This document shows positions 48,701-57,195 of a stretch of 60,000 nt of DNA, in pieces. The notes below the pieces were generated by a model. The model was not told where the DNA came from, did not search any database, and saw nothing but the letters and a program-made list of their open reading frames with translations. The position numbers were made by a program, and so were the translations under genes. The stretch's first letter is position 1. Each line of letters opens with the position of its first letter. The DNA comes from Hydractinia symbiolongicarpus (lineage: Eukaryota; Cnidaria; Hydrozoa; Anthoathecata; Hydractiniidae): assembly GCF_029227915.1 (NCBI RefSeq), contig NC_079878.1:20735501-20795500 (forward strand). The letters run 5' to 3'.

Positions 48701-51700
48701 GTCACATTGATAGAGTTGATAACATTTTAAATACTTAAAACACTATCTAACGAAGCTTTCCTATCGCCGTTCTTCGTTCTTTAACTTTCTAAAAAATCAT
48801 TTCTATCGTCGCTCTTCGTTATTAAACTTTTAAAATGTGATATAACGAATCTTTTCTATAGCCGTTTTTTGTTTTTAACTTTTAAAATGCGATCTAAAAA
48901 AAAACATTTCTATCGCCGTTTTTCGTTTTTAAACTTTTAAAATGCGATCTAAAAAAACATTTCTATCACCGTTTTTCGTTTTTAAACTTTAAAAATGCGA
49001 TCTAAAAAAACATTTCTATCGCCGTTTTTCGTTTTTAAACTTTTAAAATGCGATCTAAAAAAAACATTTCTATCGCCGTTTTTCGTTTTTATACTTTTAA
49101 AATGCGATCTAAAAAAACATTTCTATCGCCGTTTTTAGTTTTTAAACTTTAAAAATGCGATCTAAGAAAACATTTCTATCGCCGTTTTTCGTTTTTAAAC
49201 TTTTAAAATGCGATCTAAAAAAACATTTCTATCGCCGTTTTTCGTTTTTAAAGTTTTAAAATGCAATCTAAAATAACATTTCTATTAAAATTAAAGTTTC
49301 AATCTTTGTTAAAATATAATAATTTCTATCTCTTAAAAGCTTTATTTAACCCGCGCAACCAACAATGCCTTCTCGCTAGTTTATTTAGTTTCCACGCAAA
49401 ACAATTGTTTAATAAAAATATTAAACAATGGCTCTTCGTGTCACATTGATAGAGTTGATAACATTTGCAATTATGCTATTGGGAATAGTTATGTTAACAC
49501 TATTTAACAATAGTTACGCGCAGTTATAATAAGCTATTTTTTCTTCGATAATCTTTTGTTTATTACGCGCAAGTTAATGACTTACAAGACTCGCAAGATA
49601 ATTAATAAGAACAAAAGACAAACAACTACCGCCTCCGAGAAAAAGGTGTGAAACTTGAGCGTACGCGTACGCTTACATCTACTTGTATGAACAGATTTCA
49701 AGATTTGTAATAACATGCCAACATTTTTTCTTACTGACTGTAGCTAGCTAGTAAAAAGTATACAAAATATTTTTCTTATTTGTTACACATTTGTTAACTA
49801 TAACTATCTAGCTGCCATGTCACACGATAATGTTAACAATATTTATTTTCTAGATAGCCTAAAAAGAGAATAATTTCACCTCACCTCATAGATAGTTTAG
49901 GCTTGTTGTCTTGTCTTGTCTTTTTCAAGGCTTCTTTAAATTTTTGATAAATTTTAGACAACACCTTGCCTCACAGTAAATGACCAATTCGTTTAACAAA
50001 AAAAATTTAAGCATGTGAGTCCAAATGAGTTAAAAGTTTTTGTCGACTTTCAAAATCAGTCTATTCAAAACACATTTTCAACGAATTGTGTAAAATTCTT
50101 CTTTTTGTGAAATCTTTATGTTGCATAAGAGTTGAAATTAGCCAAGCTTTTGGGAATAAGCTTAATTTGTGACCTAGGTGCTCATAGTCACCTGCATGAG
50201 ATCTAATTTTTAGATATTCAATAGTCGGTCATTTTATTAAGATAATATTAGCTCATATAGAAAAAATGTTAGACCAGACTAAGTAAAGAAATACGATTGA
50301 TTATAAAAATGTTGATGATGCTAGCACAGACCCTTTCATCTTAAAGAAATTTATTTTAAAAATTGCTTCTACTGTGAAGAGGCGTAAACGCTGATTAAGA
50401 AAGGCATAGGATCATTTCCTCTTGACAGAGTGATTAGTAAAAGGTTTTTCTGTGTCTATGATCTGTTGGTCTCAAATTGAATGGTCAATTTTGGGGAAAT
50501 TTGTCACATCCAAGGTGGTATCTATTAGTTTGCTCAAGAATAATTATTACGTCACCACCCTATTTCCAAGTTATATTGCCCTAAAGTTCATAAAACATGC
50601 ATTTTAAACTGTGTTTTAGAGAATTTTTCTACTCACGTGTGGGACATCCATTATTTACTCTTGACCATCCACTGCAACACACATATGTATACTTGTACCT
50701 GGTGACGAGTTGTTGCTGATAGTAACCAGTTGAGTATGTTCTTAAAATTAGAAATACATTTATAGCAGCCCTTAACTTTTTATAGAACAGTATAACAGTG
50801 TTATAATCTATTTTGCTGTCTATGTGTATAGACACACGTATAGAGTTTGAAGGTAAGATAATTTAAAATACAAAAAATTGGAGGCATTGTGTAAACGACA
50901 AATGTACAAGAAAATTAAAAACAAATGATACAAAGCTTTGTCTAATTAGCGATCATAAAAAACAGAGATGCATCTCGTCATTAACATAACTATGCATATG
51001 GACATGATAAATTAACTCTAAATTTCCAGCTTCAAAATTATAAAATATTCCCAGGAAACTAGCACATGTAAAAGTGGATTTCATTACACATATTAAACCC
51101 CCCAGAGCAGGTTTTTGAAGCAAAATAAGTCAATTGGAAAGCACATTTATTTTTCAAAATGATGGTGGAGCATAGGTTGTTGGTTTGTGATATTATCTCG
51201 AAGAGTGTTAAAGAAGCCAAGAGAGAGAGTATGGGCTGCGTCGTAAAGTCTGAAAGCTGAAGGAAGAGATTGTAACAAGAAAATTTAGTGCAAAAGTTCA
51301 GCAGTTGACCACAGTGGTCAATGTGATAGTCAAAATGTTAAAATACTTTAACTACTTTAAAGAAGTGTTTTCTCGATGCTTTTGATGATACCTGTAAATG
51401 GACAAAATGACAAACTAGAGATAGCTGGTCCTTTTGGTGTATGAATGAAAAGAGGAAACTTTAAAAAGAGTGAAAGTTCGGTGGTAGTAAAAATATTTAC
51501 TTAGAAGCTGAGCATCTTGTTCGTTCAGCAGTGTATACAGGAACAGGCAAATTTAAAAGCAGAGAGTAACAGAATTGCAGATGTGTTAAGAAGGGAAGAC
51601 CAGCGCAATGAGGTGTTCGATATAGCAAAGCAAATGAAGAAGACTAATCAAGATGTTGTAGGTGAATAGTGTACATGTAAAGATGCAGCTCTCTTGGCTA

Positions 51701-53658
51701 GCACAAAAAAGAAGAAAAAGCTAGCTTGAGAGAGTAATTATTAGAGGTTGCTTAACACTGAGATTGATTAGGGAGGGTATTATTTGCCGGACGATGATGT
51801 TGGAGAAGGGTTAGGTGTGCAGATCAAGACAGAATGGGTAGCGAAAGCTATTAGGAAAATGAAGATTGGCAAGGTTGCCAGAGTATCAGGTTTTGTTACA
51901 GATATCGTAAAAGCATCTGGATGTACTGAAGTTTAGCTTATTAAAAGTCTTGCTAATTGGGTTATAAAGGAGAGAGATTGACAGTTTAGTTTGCTTGTGA
52001 AGTGCTTTAAGAGCAAGGGTGGTACATTAGAAAAATGTAACTATAGAGGGTTGAAGTTGGTTGATCACGTAATGAAAGTTTTTGAAAGAGTGATTGATAA
52101 GTTACTTAGAGAAAGAATAATGATGTAGATGAGATGAAACTTGGTTTAGTTCAAAGGCATGGCACTACAGATGCAATATTCTTACTCGCACAGCTTCGGT
52201 AAAAGTATTTAGGAAAGAGAAAGAATGTCTATTTTGCTTTTTGTAGATTTAGAAAGAATTTTGATAGAGTGTCGCGTTAAGTTATTTGGCGGGCTATGAG
52301 TAAATTAGGTGTGAATGAGTGGCTAGTTAAGATGCTACAGTCTATGTACAGCAATGCTAGAGGATTACAATTCACTTAGTGATAAATTTAGTGTAAATGT
52401 TGGTGTACATCAGTGTTCTGTACTTAGTCCTTTGTTGCTTGTTTTATTTTTAGAAGCGCTGTCCATGGAGTTCAGAACAGGTTGCCCATGGGAGTTATCG
52501 TATCCAGATGATTTGGTTCTCATAGAGTTAGTTGAATTAGAAGAAGTTTTGAAGTGGAAGAAAGGACTAGAAGATAAAGGGTTAAAAGTGAATGCAGAAA
52601 AGTCTAGAGCAGAGTCTTGTCAATTGATAAAAAAGGTAGGTTGTATGAGGCCTTGTTATGTTGAACGGTATTGAGAAATGGGTAGTGAAGCAGGAAAATC
52701 TTGACAGTTTAAATAGCAATGATATGAGGATGGTTAGGCGGATGTGTAGCAAAAAACAGAAAGAGTTCAGATGAGCTAAGAAGCAGGTTAGGTATCCGTA
52801 GCATTAGGGATGTTATTCAAATAAGAAGATTGAGTTGGTTGGGACACTTTGAAAGGATAATTGGGTAAGAGATTGTAGAGACTTAATAGTTTCTGGGGCA
52901 AAGCCCAGAGGTAGACCGTGAAAAACTTGACAGGAGTTAATAAGGACAGACTTGATGCAGAAGAATTTGAGTTTGGATCTAACACAGTCTAGATCAGATT
53001 GGAAGAGAGTCATAAATATACCCCATGCAACCATGCACTTAACGTCTGTTTTCCATAAACAGACGTTAAGTCGAGAATGATGATGATAATGATGAGTATA
53101 TTAAAATAAGTATATTAAATTTAAAAATCAGTAAACAAAATAAACCAGCCGATTCGGTAGGAAGTTTAACGGTGTATTACTAATTTATTCCATTCTCTAC
53201 AGGAAAGTATTTGATTTAGCTCTTCAATTGTGCAGAAAGTGCTCACATTATAAATAATCAATTATATTCAACGAGCAAAAGATGAAGACAAAAGACGAAA
53301 TCAAAAGAGACAGAAAAATATTAAAGTAGACAAATAAGTTCCAGTTTCTTAAAGAACTGCTTTTTTCTCACATGCCTAAATCGTTTCAGGCGTGTGATTA
53401 ATCGAACCATTGTAGTTTTGCAAAATCAAACTAACGAACCGTTGAGTCTATCTGTATTCAGTGTATTTGCTAGATATTTAACAATATCTTTCACAGCTAT
53501 TTAAAAATTGGAAAATAAAAGTTATTTCAAACCTGTATACAGATTTGCGTGACCAACCAAACCAGCCAGTCTTAGTTCGGTAATTTTGATAAGCCACTCT
53601 GTAGAGTTGTTGGGCTTGATACGCGTTATATGCCACTGACCTGCTGCAGACGTGTGCT
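30614..53658 (-). CDS. Large modular type I membrane receptor: EMI, EGFs, sushi, coiled coils, two Ig, GCC2, TM, ITIM-like tail
   Basis: Nineteen minus-strand exons join with matching phases to about 2,560 residues, incomplete at the N-terminus because the signal-peptide exon was not found. Approximate residues: EMI 1-77; EGF 77-108; seven calcium-binding-type EGFs 108-408; two sushi 408-529; EGF 529-567; a region without recognised family 568-2,000 (cysteine clusters, coiled coils, a glycine-rich hydrophobic stretch at about 1,512-1,547, a furin-type RERR site near 1,787); Ig 2,000-2,085 and 2,088-2,175; a Thr/Asn-rich part; GCC2/ephrin-receptor-like 2,321-2,381; EGF and EGF 2,381-2,455; TM helix about 2,473-2,497; tail about 55 residues with LSYAQV. 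Many N-glycosylation sites occur throughout. Most domain borders are phase 1, the rule for shuffled extracellular modules. A role in adhesion or recognition is inferred. The exact family is not recognised. It could also be read as two genes split near 39.6 kb, but the continuous phases argue against that. Confidence 0.75.
30802..31253. mobile_element. MITE with GGGGCTGTTCATATGG ends and TTA target duplication
   Basis: Terminal inverted repeats ggctgttcatatggaggcgg and ccgcctccatatgaacagcc, flanked by TTA on both sides. This 3-bp TWA duplication fits PIF/Harbinger-type insertion. Inside the right end are about four 18-bp units (ccgatccagcccgcctaa and variants), and further ttcatatg words mark internal repeats. 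It separates the two tail exons of the receptor. Confidence 0.8.
31280..31382 (-). pseudogene. Duplicated tail exon (alternative or dead)
   Basis: Acceptor tttttacag/gaagaa in the same phase as the real last exon. The first ~15 codons ([15 protein letters not shown]) resemble its start (EKDRN...TNRTYEP). Beyond the shared TATGAGCCT the sequences are unrelated, and this one stops after a hydrophobic stretch at 31,282-31,280. It lies closer to the TM exon than the other, so it could serve as an alternative 3' end lacking the ITIM-like motif, or simply be a relic. Confidence 0.55.
31535..31697 (-). CDS. Receptor exon: transmembrane helix
   Basis: Short acidic/Gly stalk, then a single hydrophobic helix ([20 protein letters not shown]) followed by WWKKKCC, a typical type I stop-transfer with possible palmitoylation cysteines. 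The last codons read CTACAAAA/gtaagt. If the donor were not used, translation would stop two codons later (AAG TAA), so an unspliced form would end just inside the membrane. Confidence 0.8.
31698..32435. other. Receptor intron, nothing else recognised
   Basis: Part of the intron between the last EGF exon and the TM exon. No repeat or exon seen besides the decayed EGF exon upstream. Confidence 0.4.
32436..32527 (-). pseudogene. Decayed EGF exon in receptor intron
   Basis: Matches the start of exon 45,751-45,897 (DVN-x-CSV...FVASCRNSV) but the conserved Glu of the calcium motif and several cysteines are lost, and a stop follows at 32,438-32,436. It is the third exon of the duplicated EGF block, now dead. 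Confidence 0.7.
32749..32877 (-). CDS. Receptor exon: membrane-proximal calcium-binding EGF
   Basis: [14 protein letters not shown] start. Copy of exon 46,162-46,290. Donor tcag/gtatga, phase 1, which joins the TM exon to give a Val codon. Confidence 0.8.
32973..33065 (-). CDS. Receptor exon: membrane-proximal EGF
   Basis: Same six-cysteine EGF as exon 46,386-46,478, with nearly identical sequence. Donor catg/gtgaga. Confidence 0.8.
33648..33827 (-). CDS. Receptor exon: GCC2/GCC3 (ephrin-receptor-like) module
   Basis: [17 protein letters not shown] then [15 protein letters not shown], the C-P-x-G-x-F / C-x-x-C / G-Q-x-x-C-x-x-C pattern of the cysteine-rich ephrin-receptor-like repeat. Acceptor atttag/tccaat, donor acag/gtaaac. 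Phase 1. Confidence 0.8.
33901..37836 (-). CDS. Receptor giant exon: coiled coils, Cys clusters, Gly-rich hydrophobic segment, two Ig domains
   Basis: 3,936 bp without a stop. Acceptor tttttag/attcat, donor tgcg/gtaaat, phase 1 both sides. Order within the exon (codon numbers): helical stretches from 1; heptad-rich coil about 310-395; Cys cluster about 410-480 ([14 protein letters not shown]); Gly-rich hydrophobic stretch about 503-538; second Cys cluster about 550-610; coiled coil about 620-690; RERR site near 778; helical region to about 980; Ig with INC...YTW...GNYVCDV about 990-1,075; Ig with [15 protein letters not shown]...GYYHCKA about 1,080-1,165; then a Thr/Asn-rich segment that could be a SEA-like fold. 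The methionine at 37,813 is internal because the frame is open back to the acceptor. Confidence 0.85.
37948..38089 (-). CDS. Receptor exon: linker, family unknown
   Basis: Acceptor tttatag/ttactg, donor ccag/gtaatg, phase 0 in and 1 out. About 47 codons ([24 protein letters not shown]) with no recognised family. Included because it is the only open stretch with matching phases between the two large exons. Confidence 0.6.
38336..39633 (-). CDS. Receptor exon: EGF followed by an unrecognised ectodomain region
   Basis: 1,298 bp. The first ~38 codons are an EGF ([15 protein letters not shown], then [13 protein letters not shown]). The remaining ~395 codons start with a beta-rich stretch ([13 protein letters not shown] and [10 protein letters not shown] look like Ig-fold or Calx-beta-type strands). 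They continue with scattered cysteines ([23 protein letters not shown]) and match no family I know. Donor gag/gtaaac, phase 0. The methionine at 39,511 is internal. Confidence 0.75.
39918..40106 (-). CDS. Receptor exon: sushi (CCP) domain 2
   Basis: [18 protein letters not shown], then [13 protein letters not shown], and the final Trp-Cys pair in [10 protein letters not shown]. Acceptor ttatag/gaaaag, donor aaaa/gtatgg. Phase 1. Confidence 0.7.
40778..40951 (-). CDS. Receptor exon: sushi (CCP) domain 1
   Basis: Starts [16 protein letters not shown], then [19 protein letters not shown], and ends with a Trp and Cys in [10 protein letters not shown], as in sushi domains. Acceptor ccttag/ctcttc, donor aaac/gtaaga. 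Phase 1. Confidence 0.75.
41863..41985 (-). CDS. Receptor exon: calcium-binding EGF
   Basis: [16 protein letters not shown] and [13 protein letters not shown]. Acceptor actttag/atgttg, donor cgag/gtaatc. Phase 1 both sides. Confidence 0.85.
42073..42195 (-). CDS. Receptor exon: calcium-binding EGF
   Basis: [16 protein letters not shown] and [13 protein letters not shown]. Acceptor attcaag/atatca, donor gacg/gtaaat. Phase 1 both sides. Confidence 0.85.
42384..42635 (-). CDS. Receptor exon: two calcium-binding EGFs in one exon
   Basis: 84 codons holding [12 protein letters not shown]...SFLCAC and [11 protein letters not shown]...SYQCVC repeats back to back, with no intron between them. Donor atag/gtaagt, phase 1. 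Confidence 0.85.
   Translation of the reverse strand, partial: TSMNVGPLTEDVIRYASIRLAHSYAHVEKDFDCYMTKRVARISMSVPFKLLATFQRVCVATTLAHISVFARKDIKCIQTTEHV
42780..43200. repeat. Dispersed degenerate repeat in receptor intron
   Basis: Shares ordered words (taggatcatatactttt, gtttccaagttatttggtct, caaaggaaaatgaacacatc) with 44,000-44,170, 44,728-45,180, 50,380-50,620 and 9,360-9,490. Non-coding; class unknown. Confidence 0.5.
43576..43701 (-). CDS. Receptor exon: calcium-binding EGF
   Basis: [17 protein letters not shown] start and an [16 protein letters not shown] core. Acceptor tttttcag/atattg, donor cacag/gtaata. Phase 1 both sides. Confidence 0.85.
44297..44727. mobile_element. MITE with CAGTCAGGGATAACCGCAAA ends
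   Basis: Inverted ends cagtcaggaataaccgcaaa and tttgcggttatccctgactg. The interior holds repeated tagcctaatt/gatagccta words in both orientations. 431 bp, non-coding. It sits inside the dispersed repeat 44,000-45,180. No convincing target duplication. Confidence 0.8.
44728..45180. repeat. Dispersed degenerate repeat, part interrupted by the MITE
   Basis: Continues gtatagatcttgaagcgctg with the same word order as 42,860-43,180. The copy at 44,000-44,045 (gtgtagatcttgaaattctg) shows the start again. Resembles 9,360-9,490 at its end. Confidence 0.5.
45751..45897 (-). CDS. Receptor exon: calcium-binding EGF
   Basis: [10 protein letters not shown] start and a [12 protein letters not shown] core, 49 codons, phase 1 both sides. 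A decayed relative lies at 32,436-32,527. Confidence 0.8.
46162..46290 (-). CDS. Receptor exon: calcium-binding EGF
   Basis: [10 protein letters not shown] start (calcium-binding consensus D-I-N-E-C), then a [12 protein letters not shown] core. Phase 1 on both sides. Almost identical to exon 32,749-32,877, intron included. Confidence 0.8.
46386..46478 (-). CDS. Receptor exon: EGF-like domain
   Basis: Acceptor ctatag... (gctatag type)/caattt, donor catg/gtaagg. It encodes a compact EGF ([10 protein letters not shown] then [12 protein letters not shown]) with six cysteines. Nearly identical to exon 32,973-33,065. Confidence 0.75.
46520..48070. other. Receptor intron, no further exon recognised
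   Basis: Long intron between the EMI and first EGF exons. Contains A- and T-runs near 47,095-47,120 and a GC-richer stretch at 46,985-47,010 (aggtggagggagggggct). Short frames on both strands look random. Confidence 0.4.
48071..49680. mobile_element. 1.6-kb element with perfect 26-bp inverted ends and internal tandem array
   Basis: Left end agatgtaagcgtacgcgtac (continuing gctcaa) and right end, the exact complement, at 49,655-49,680. Each end contains the 16-bp self-palindrome agcgtacgcgtacgct. Internally a ~140-bp segment with acattgatagagttgataac occurs twice (48,595-48,735 and 49,322-49,470), flanking a 52-bp tandem array. No coding capacity. It lies in a receptor intron. Confidence 0.8.
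48740..49275. repeat. ~52-bp tandem array, about ten copies
   Basis: Unit made of catttctatcgccgtttttc, then gtttttaaacttttaaaatg and cgatctaaaaaaa. Copies in the middle are nearly identical, outer ones diverge. Embedded in the 48,071-49,680 element. Confidence 0.9.
50380..50620. repeat. Dispersed degenerate repeat
   Basis: Weak copy of the family at 42,780-43,200 (cataggatcatttcctcttg, acgtcaccaccctatttcca). Confidence 0.4.
50637..50740 (-). CDS. Receptor exon: second part of EMI domain
   Basis: Acceptor tttaag/aacata, donor acac/gtgagt. It encodes [18 protein letters not shown], the hallmark Y-x-x-x-x-CC-x-GW end of EMI domains. The phase-2 junction with 53,533 rebuilds an Arg codon. Confidence 0.7.
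51155..53095 (+). pseudogene. Decayed LINE (non-LTR retrotransposon)
   Basis: Plus-strand pieces in order: an endonuclease-end motif (EHRLLVCDI, about 51,170), a spacer, a reverse transcriptase palm with [19 protein letters not shown] (about 52,040), then [18 protein letters not shown] (52,390) and a YPDDLVL at 52,500 in place of the catalytic YADD, and a GLKVNAEKS motif. Many stops and frameshifts. The 3' end has a hairpin (aacgtctgttttccataaac) and an ATG-type simple repeat (gatgatgataatgatgag, 53,080). It lies antisense in the intron that splits the receptor EMI domain. Confidence 0.8.
53533..53658 (-). CDS. Receptor exon: first part of EMI domain
   Basis: Acceptor atttag/agcaca, donor atacag/gtttga, entering with one base and leaving in phase 2. 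It encodes [18 protein letters not shown] and a Trp-containing stretch ([12 protein letters not shown]). This is the most upstream exon I could identify. An exon with start codon and signal peptide must lie further up. Confidence 0.6.
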
Positions 53659-53878
53659 CTAAATAATATTAAAATAACTTATAAAATGTATTTATAAAAT
53701 GGTTTGGTTTTTCTCATTTTGATTTGCTAATCTACAAAAAATTTATATGCTATATTTTATTTTTCACAAAGATAAGTTTTTACTTAATTTTTAATTTTCA
53801 TTGCAGAAAGCGTAACTGACACAGGATTAACTATGAATTGCCACATGGTAGCAATAGCCCTAAAGTACCAAAAATTAG

Positions 53879-54680
53879 TTGTTGATTTGCGCCAGCGAAG
53901 ACGAAATCTTTAAAATCGCCTGAGGAGATAGAAAGATAGATGAAGATAGCGCTATCCATAGCGATATCCAGATTTTTTTCTGAGAACAAGGCTAAAATGA
54001 GTTTTAGGCCAATAAGAATCCTAACAGTGCAACAAATTGTTTTATTATCCAATGATTTATTTTAAAGTTTATATGCTATCAAAAGTTAAAGCTTGTGCAG
54101 TGTAGCATAATGAAGATCATCTTATAAATGTGCCATCTTTGATGTTATTAACGTTTCCCTTTAATAATTACGTAATTTCCTTCTGTACAATTTTGCAAGC
54201 GCATAGACTAAAGCTATATTCAGCAGAATAATTAATTATTCATGAATTTTAATTTAAAGAGGAATTATAGTGGCTGAATATTTTTGGTGAAAGATAAGTG
54301 TGTTTATAAAAGAAAAAATAAGAATATGTAGTCTGAAAAAACCTTTCGCAACTGATAATGTAAAAAAAACCTTTTCCAGGTTGTTTTTCAGAGAAAAAGA
54401 GAAAATAAATAAATTTTCAGCCTTGCGGTTGTTCTTATTTTGCTTTTATTATTCATCAATTTTCAGGTTTATTATTTTTCTTTTAAAATTGTTCTTATAG
54501 AGAATTGAAGTTTATGTAAGTTAAGTTAGCTATGATTTACAGTTACAATAACAATCAAAAATTGAATTTTAAAATTTTAGAATATTCAATGATTTTGTTC
54601 CCCCATATTACTCAGTCCTCTTCAAAGTTTAGTACTTTTTCAGATTATTGCTAATGGCGGAAATCTTTAATCTTTCTTGT
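53879..54680 (+). repeat. Short copy of the GATTTCCGCCA-ended dispersed repeat
   Basis: Starts ttgatttgcgccagcgaaga and shares long stretches with 15,797-16,200. Its end (attgctaatggcggaaatct) is like 22,395-22,415. About 800 bp, non-coding, apparently a deletion derivative of the same family. Confidence 0.6.
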
Positions 54681-54945
54681 TTCTGGATTAATATACACTG
54701 AATTTGCAGAGCATGCAACAACTAGAAGGATTTCCATACTAGTTCATCTAAAACTAGGATGATACTACAAAATAATCTAAATCCATCGTGTCTTTTTAAC
54801 TCTACAATCAAAAAGGCTGTAGATTCTAGTTGCGGTATTGAAAAAGACAGTGACAAAAAGTACAAACAGAATTACCATCTCCTTAAGCAATCTGTTTATA
54901 TATACTGAGGAGCAAAGTCGTTTACCATATTTTAGTTGTCCATGC

Positions 54946-55125
54946 CCTAAATGTCACTGTTCTGCCCAATCTTGGACGCGCCCTGTCTTGAGACTGGCCA
55001 GGCCAATCTTCCGACAGTGACAAATGGGTGGCCAGTCTTAAGATTGGACTGCCCAGTCTTAAGATTGGACTGCCCAATCTATGGACGTACATGCCCAATC
55101 TTAGAACAATTTGGAAGACAAACAG
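54946..55125. repeat. Repeat cluster of CAGTCTTAAGATTGG words
   Basis: Starts tgttctgcccaatcttggac and holds several direct and inverted copies of gcccagtcttaagattggac. Related sequence at 55,790-55,905. The tgttctgccc start equals the Ginger element end at 55,969, so these may be small non-autonomous relatives. Confidence 0.55.
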
Positions 55126-55630
55126 AACAATAAAATTTTTAGAATTTACCTCTTAATAGAAACTGTAAATTGAAACTTTTCTTGGAAAATCAAAAGCCCA
55201 AAAATTTATATATACCAAGTATTTTATGTATAAAAAATTAAAACTTCTCAACCATATTAGCATAGTCTATAAGGTTTTTTCTTCTATAGACTATGATATT
55301 AGCTAGCTAGATGGCTACAGCTCGCTAGCTTGTTATAACATCTCATCCAATGAAATTAACAGCTAGCTAACTAATAATATGGTTGAATACGATTTTTTTG
55401 ATTCATCATAAATATAAACATTTTATTTTTAAAATTTAGCCACTACTACAAGCTGTATATAAATACCAGCTACCTAGCTAGCTAGCTACGATTTTCACTC
55501 TACTGTGTCCAAAAACTGGGCGGGTCAATTCAACAGTACCCAAAATATGATGCTTTAATGTGCCTGAGAATGTTTGTTGGGACTTGCAAAAAACAGAGCT
55601 CATGTGGTACATCCCTTCTTTAAAATCTAA

Positions 55631-55748
55631 GGGGCTATTTCTTTCATACATGAGATTCAAATCTGTATGCCCCAAATTACCAAAGAAATGATAGTTGGAG
55701 CACTTGGAGCATTTAGAACCGATTCTTGTGTGCGAAAGAAATAGCCCC
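55631..55748. mobile_element. 118-bp MITE with TAA target duplication
   Basis: Ends ggggctatttctttcatac and gtgcgaaagaaatagcccc, flanked by TAA on both sides. PIF/Harbinger-like by TSD length. Confidence 0.7.
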
Positions 55749-55789
55749 TAAAAGGTGCCAAGGATGGGCCTAACATGGTCTTTTGTCCA

Positions 55790-55905
55790 ATCTTGTGACG
55801 CCCTGCCCAGTCTTAAAACTGGCAGGCCAGTCTTAAGACTGGGCAATTTTATGTTCAAAGATTGGGAAGCGTCCTAAGATTGGGCAGAATACCACTACTT
55901 CTGTT
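55790..55905. repeat. Inverted repeat related to the 54,946-55,125 cluster
   Basis: Begins ttgtccaatcttgtgacgcc and ends gcgtcctaagattgggcaga, with an internal palindrome around aggccagtcttaagactggg. Confidence 0.55.
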
Positions 55906-57195
55906 TGATAACTTAGATTGAAATGCATCGCTTGAGAAATGCATCGCCAAATATTACGCTGCGGTGCATGTTCTGCCCAGATTGCGAAAACGGTCCGTTT
56001 ACAACCGGGACAGCCGGATTATGTATGCATGGTCCGATTATGTTTTTTTAGCCCTAATTATGTCGTGGTGACCGGTTTATGAACGCTGATATAATGGCAG
56101 GCAGGCTGCGATTGGCATTTCCTTCCGACTTTTGTAAATGAAACATTGACGAATCTTTATGTACGTGGGTAAGTTTATTTTATCGTTTTAAACACCTGTT
56201 ATTCCAAAGAACTAATTTCAAAGCTGTGAACGTGGTAATCTGATAAAAATGAAGGTTTTGAATCTGATAAAAAATCTTCTAGAAGATGTTTAATATAGCT
56301 AAGTTTTTCGCGCAAATTAGGTATGGGGTAATGTAGCTAGCATGAAACATTAGTCAAAGATACATTTCTTCTCGATATAAAGCAGTATTTACAATAAAAA
56401 TATGAACTAACAAAGGGTTTCACACTCGTTATTTTATGTTAATTCTTCGTTGTTCTGATAAAATGTTTTCTTATAAAAAGAGTGTATAGTACGATAATTT
56501 TTTCTGCTTCACCTTTTTGATAAATGATAAAACCATGTTAAAGAACATAATATGAATATAAACAAAGGTCTGGGGTAGCCAAGCTAGATTCAGCCTTAGC
56601 ATATTGAAAAAATCTATGTCTAAACCGAACATAAAACGTGCTGTATATATTCACAATATCAGCCAGAATATATTCAAACAATGGTTTTTCTCAAACCGTT
56701 GAACCATCTCCTCTCTCGTTTTTTTTATCTTTTTAGAAGCTGTTGTTCGTGGAGTCCAATGTCGTTGGAGTGTGGACAATGCTGTAATATATGCAAGAAC
56801 TATTAATATAAATATAAAAAAACTGAGTATGGACGTTACTATTTCTTATTGTCTTGTGAATGGAAAAGCACCATGTTGATGGTTTTCATGGTAAATATTT
56901 TTATGTACTATATGTTTCTTCTTTGAAAATTGATTATTTTTCATTAATATGAAGGTCCACTTGTAAGTTTTTATATTTTTTTTTTAAAAACGTGTCAGTA
57001 CTTACAACCAGTTTCGCAATCGTCTTCAATAACATGTGCTTTATTTGTGACGTTCTTCGAATTCGTATTCTCTTCGCCTACACAATTGATTCACAACAAA
57101 GATTAAACACAAAATTTATAATAAAACGTCAATTTTAATTTCAGTTCAGTTGAAGTACATACCATCGTGTGGCTGTTCAGCATGACGTTTGTAAT

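Noticed and set aside
52354-52674. 106-codon frame as an active reverse transcriptase
   Set aside because: The catalytic YADD reads YPDD, and the surrounding LINE has many stops and frameshifts.
56735-56875. Possible plus-strand exon (VVRGVQCRWSVDNAV) after a pyrimidine-rich acceptor
   Set aside because: Only one splice site fits, no family is recognised, and it lies in the non-coding part of the Ginger element.
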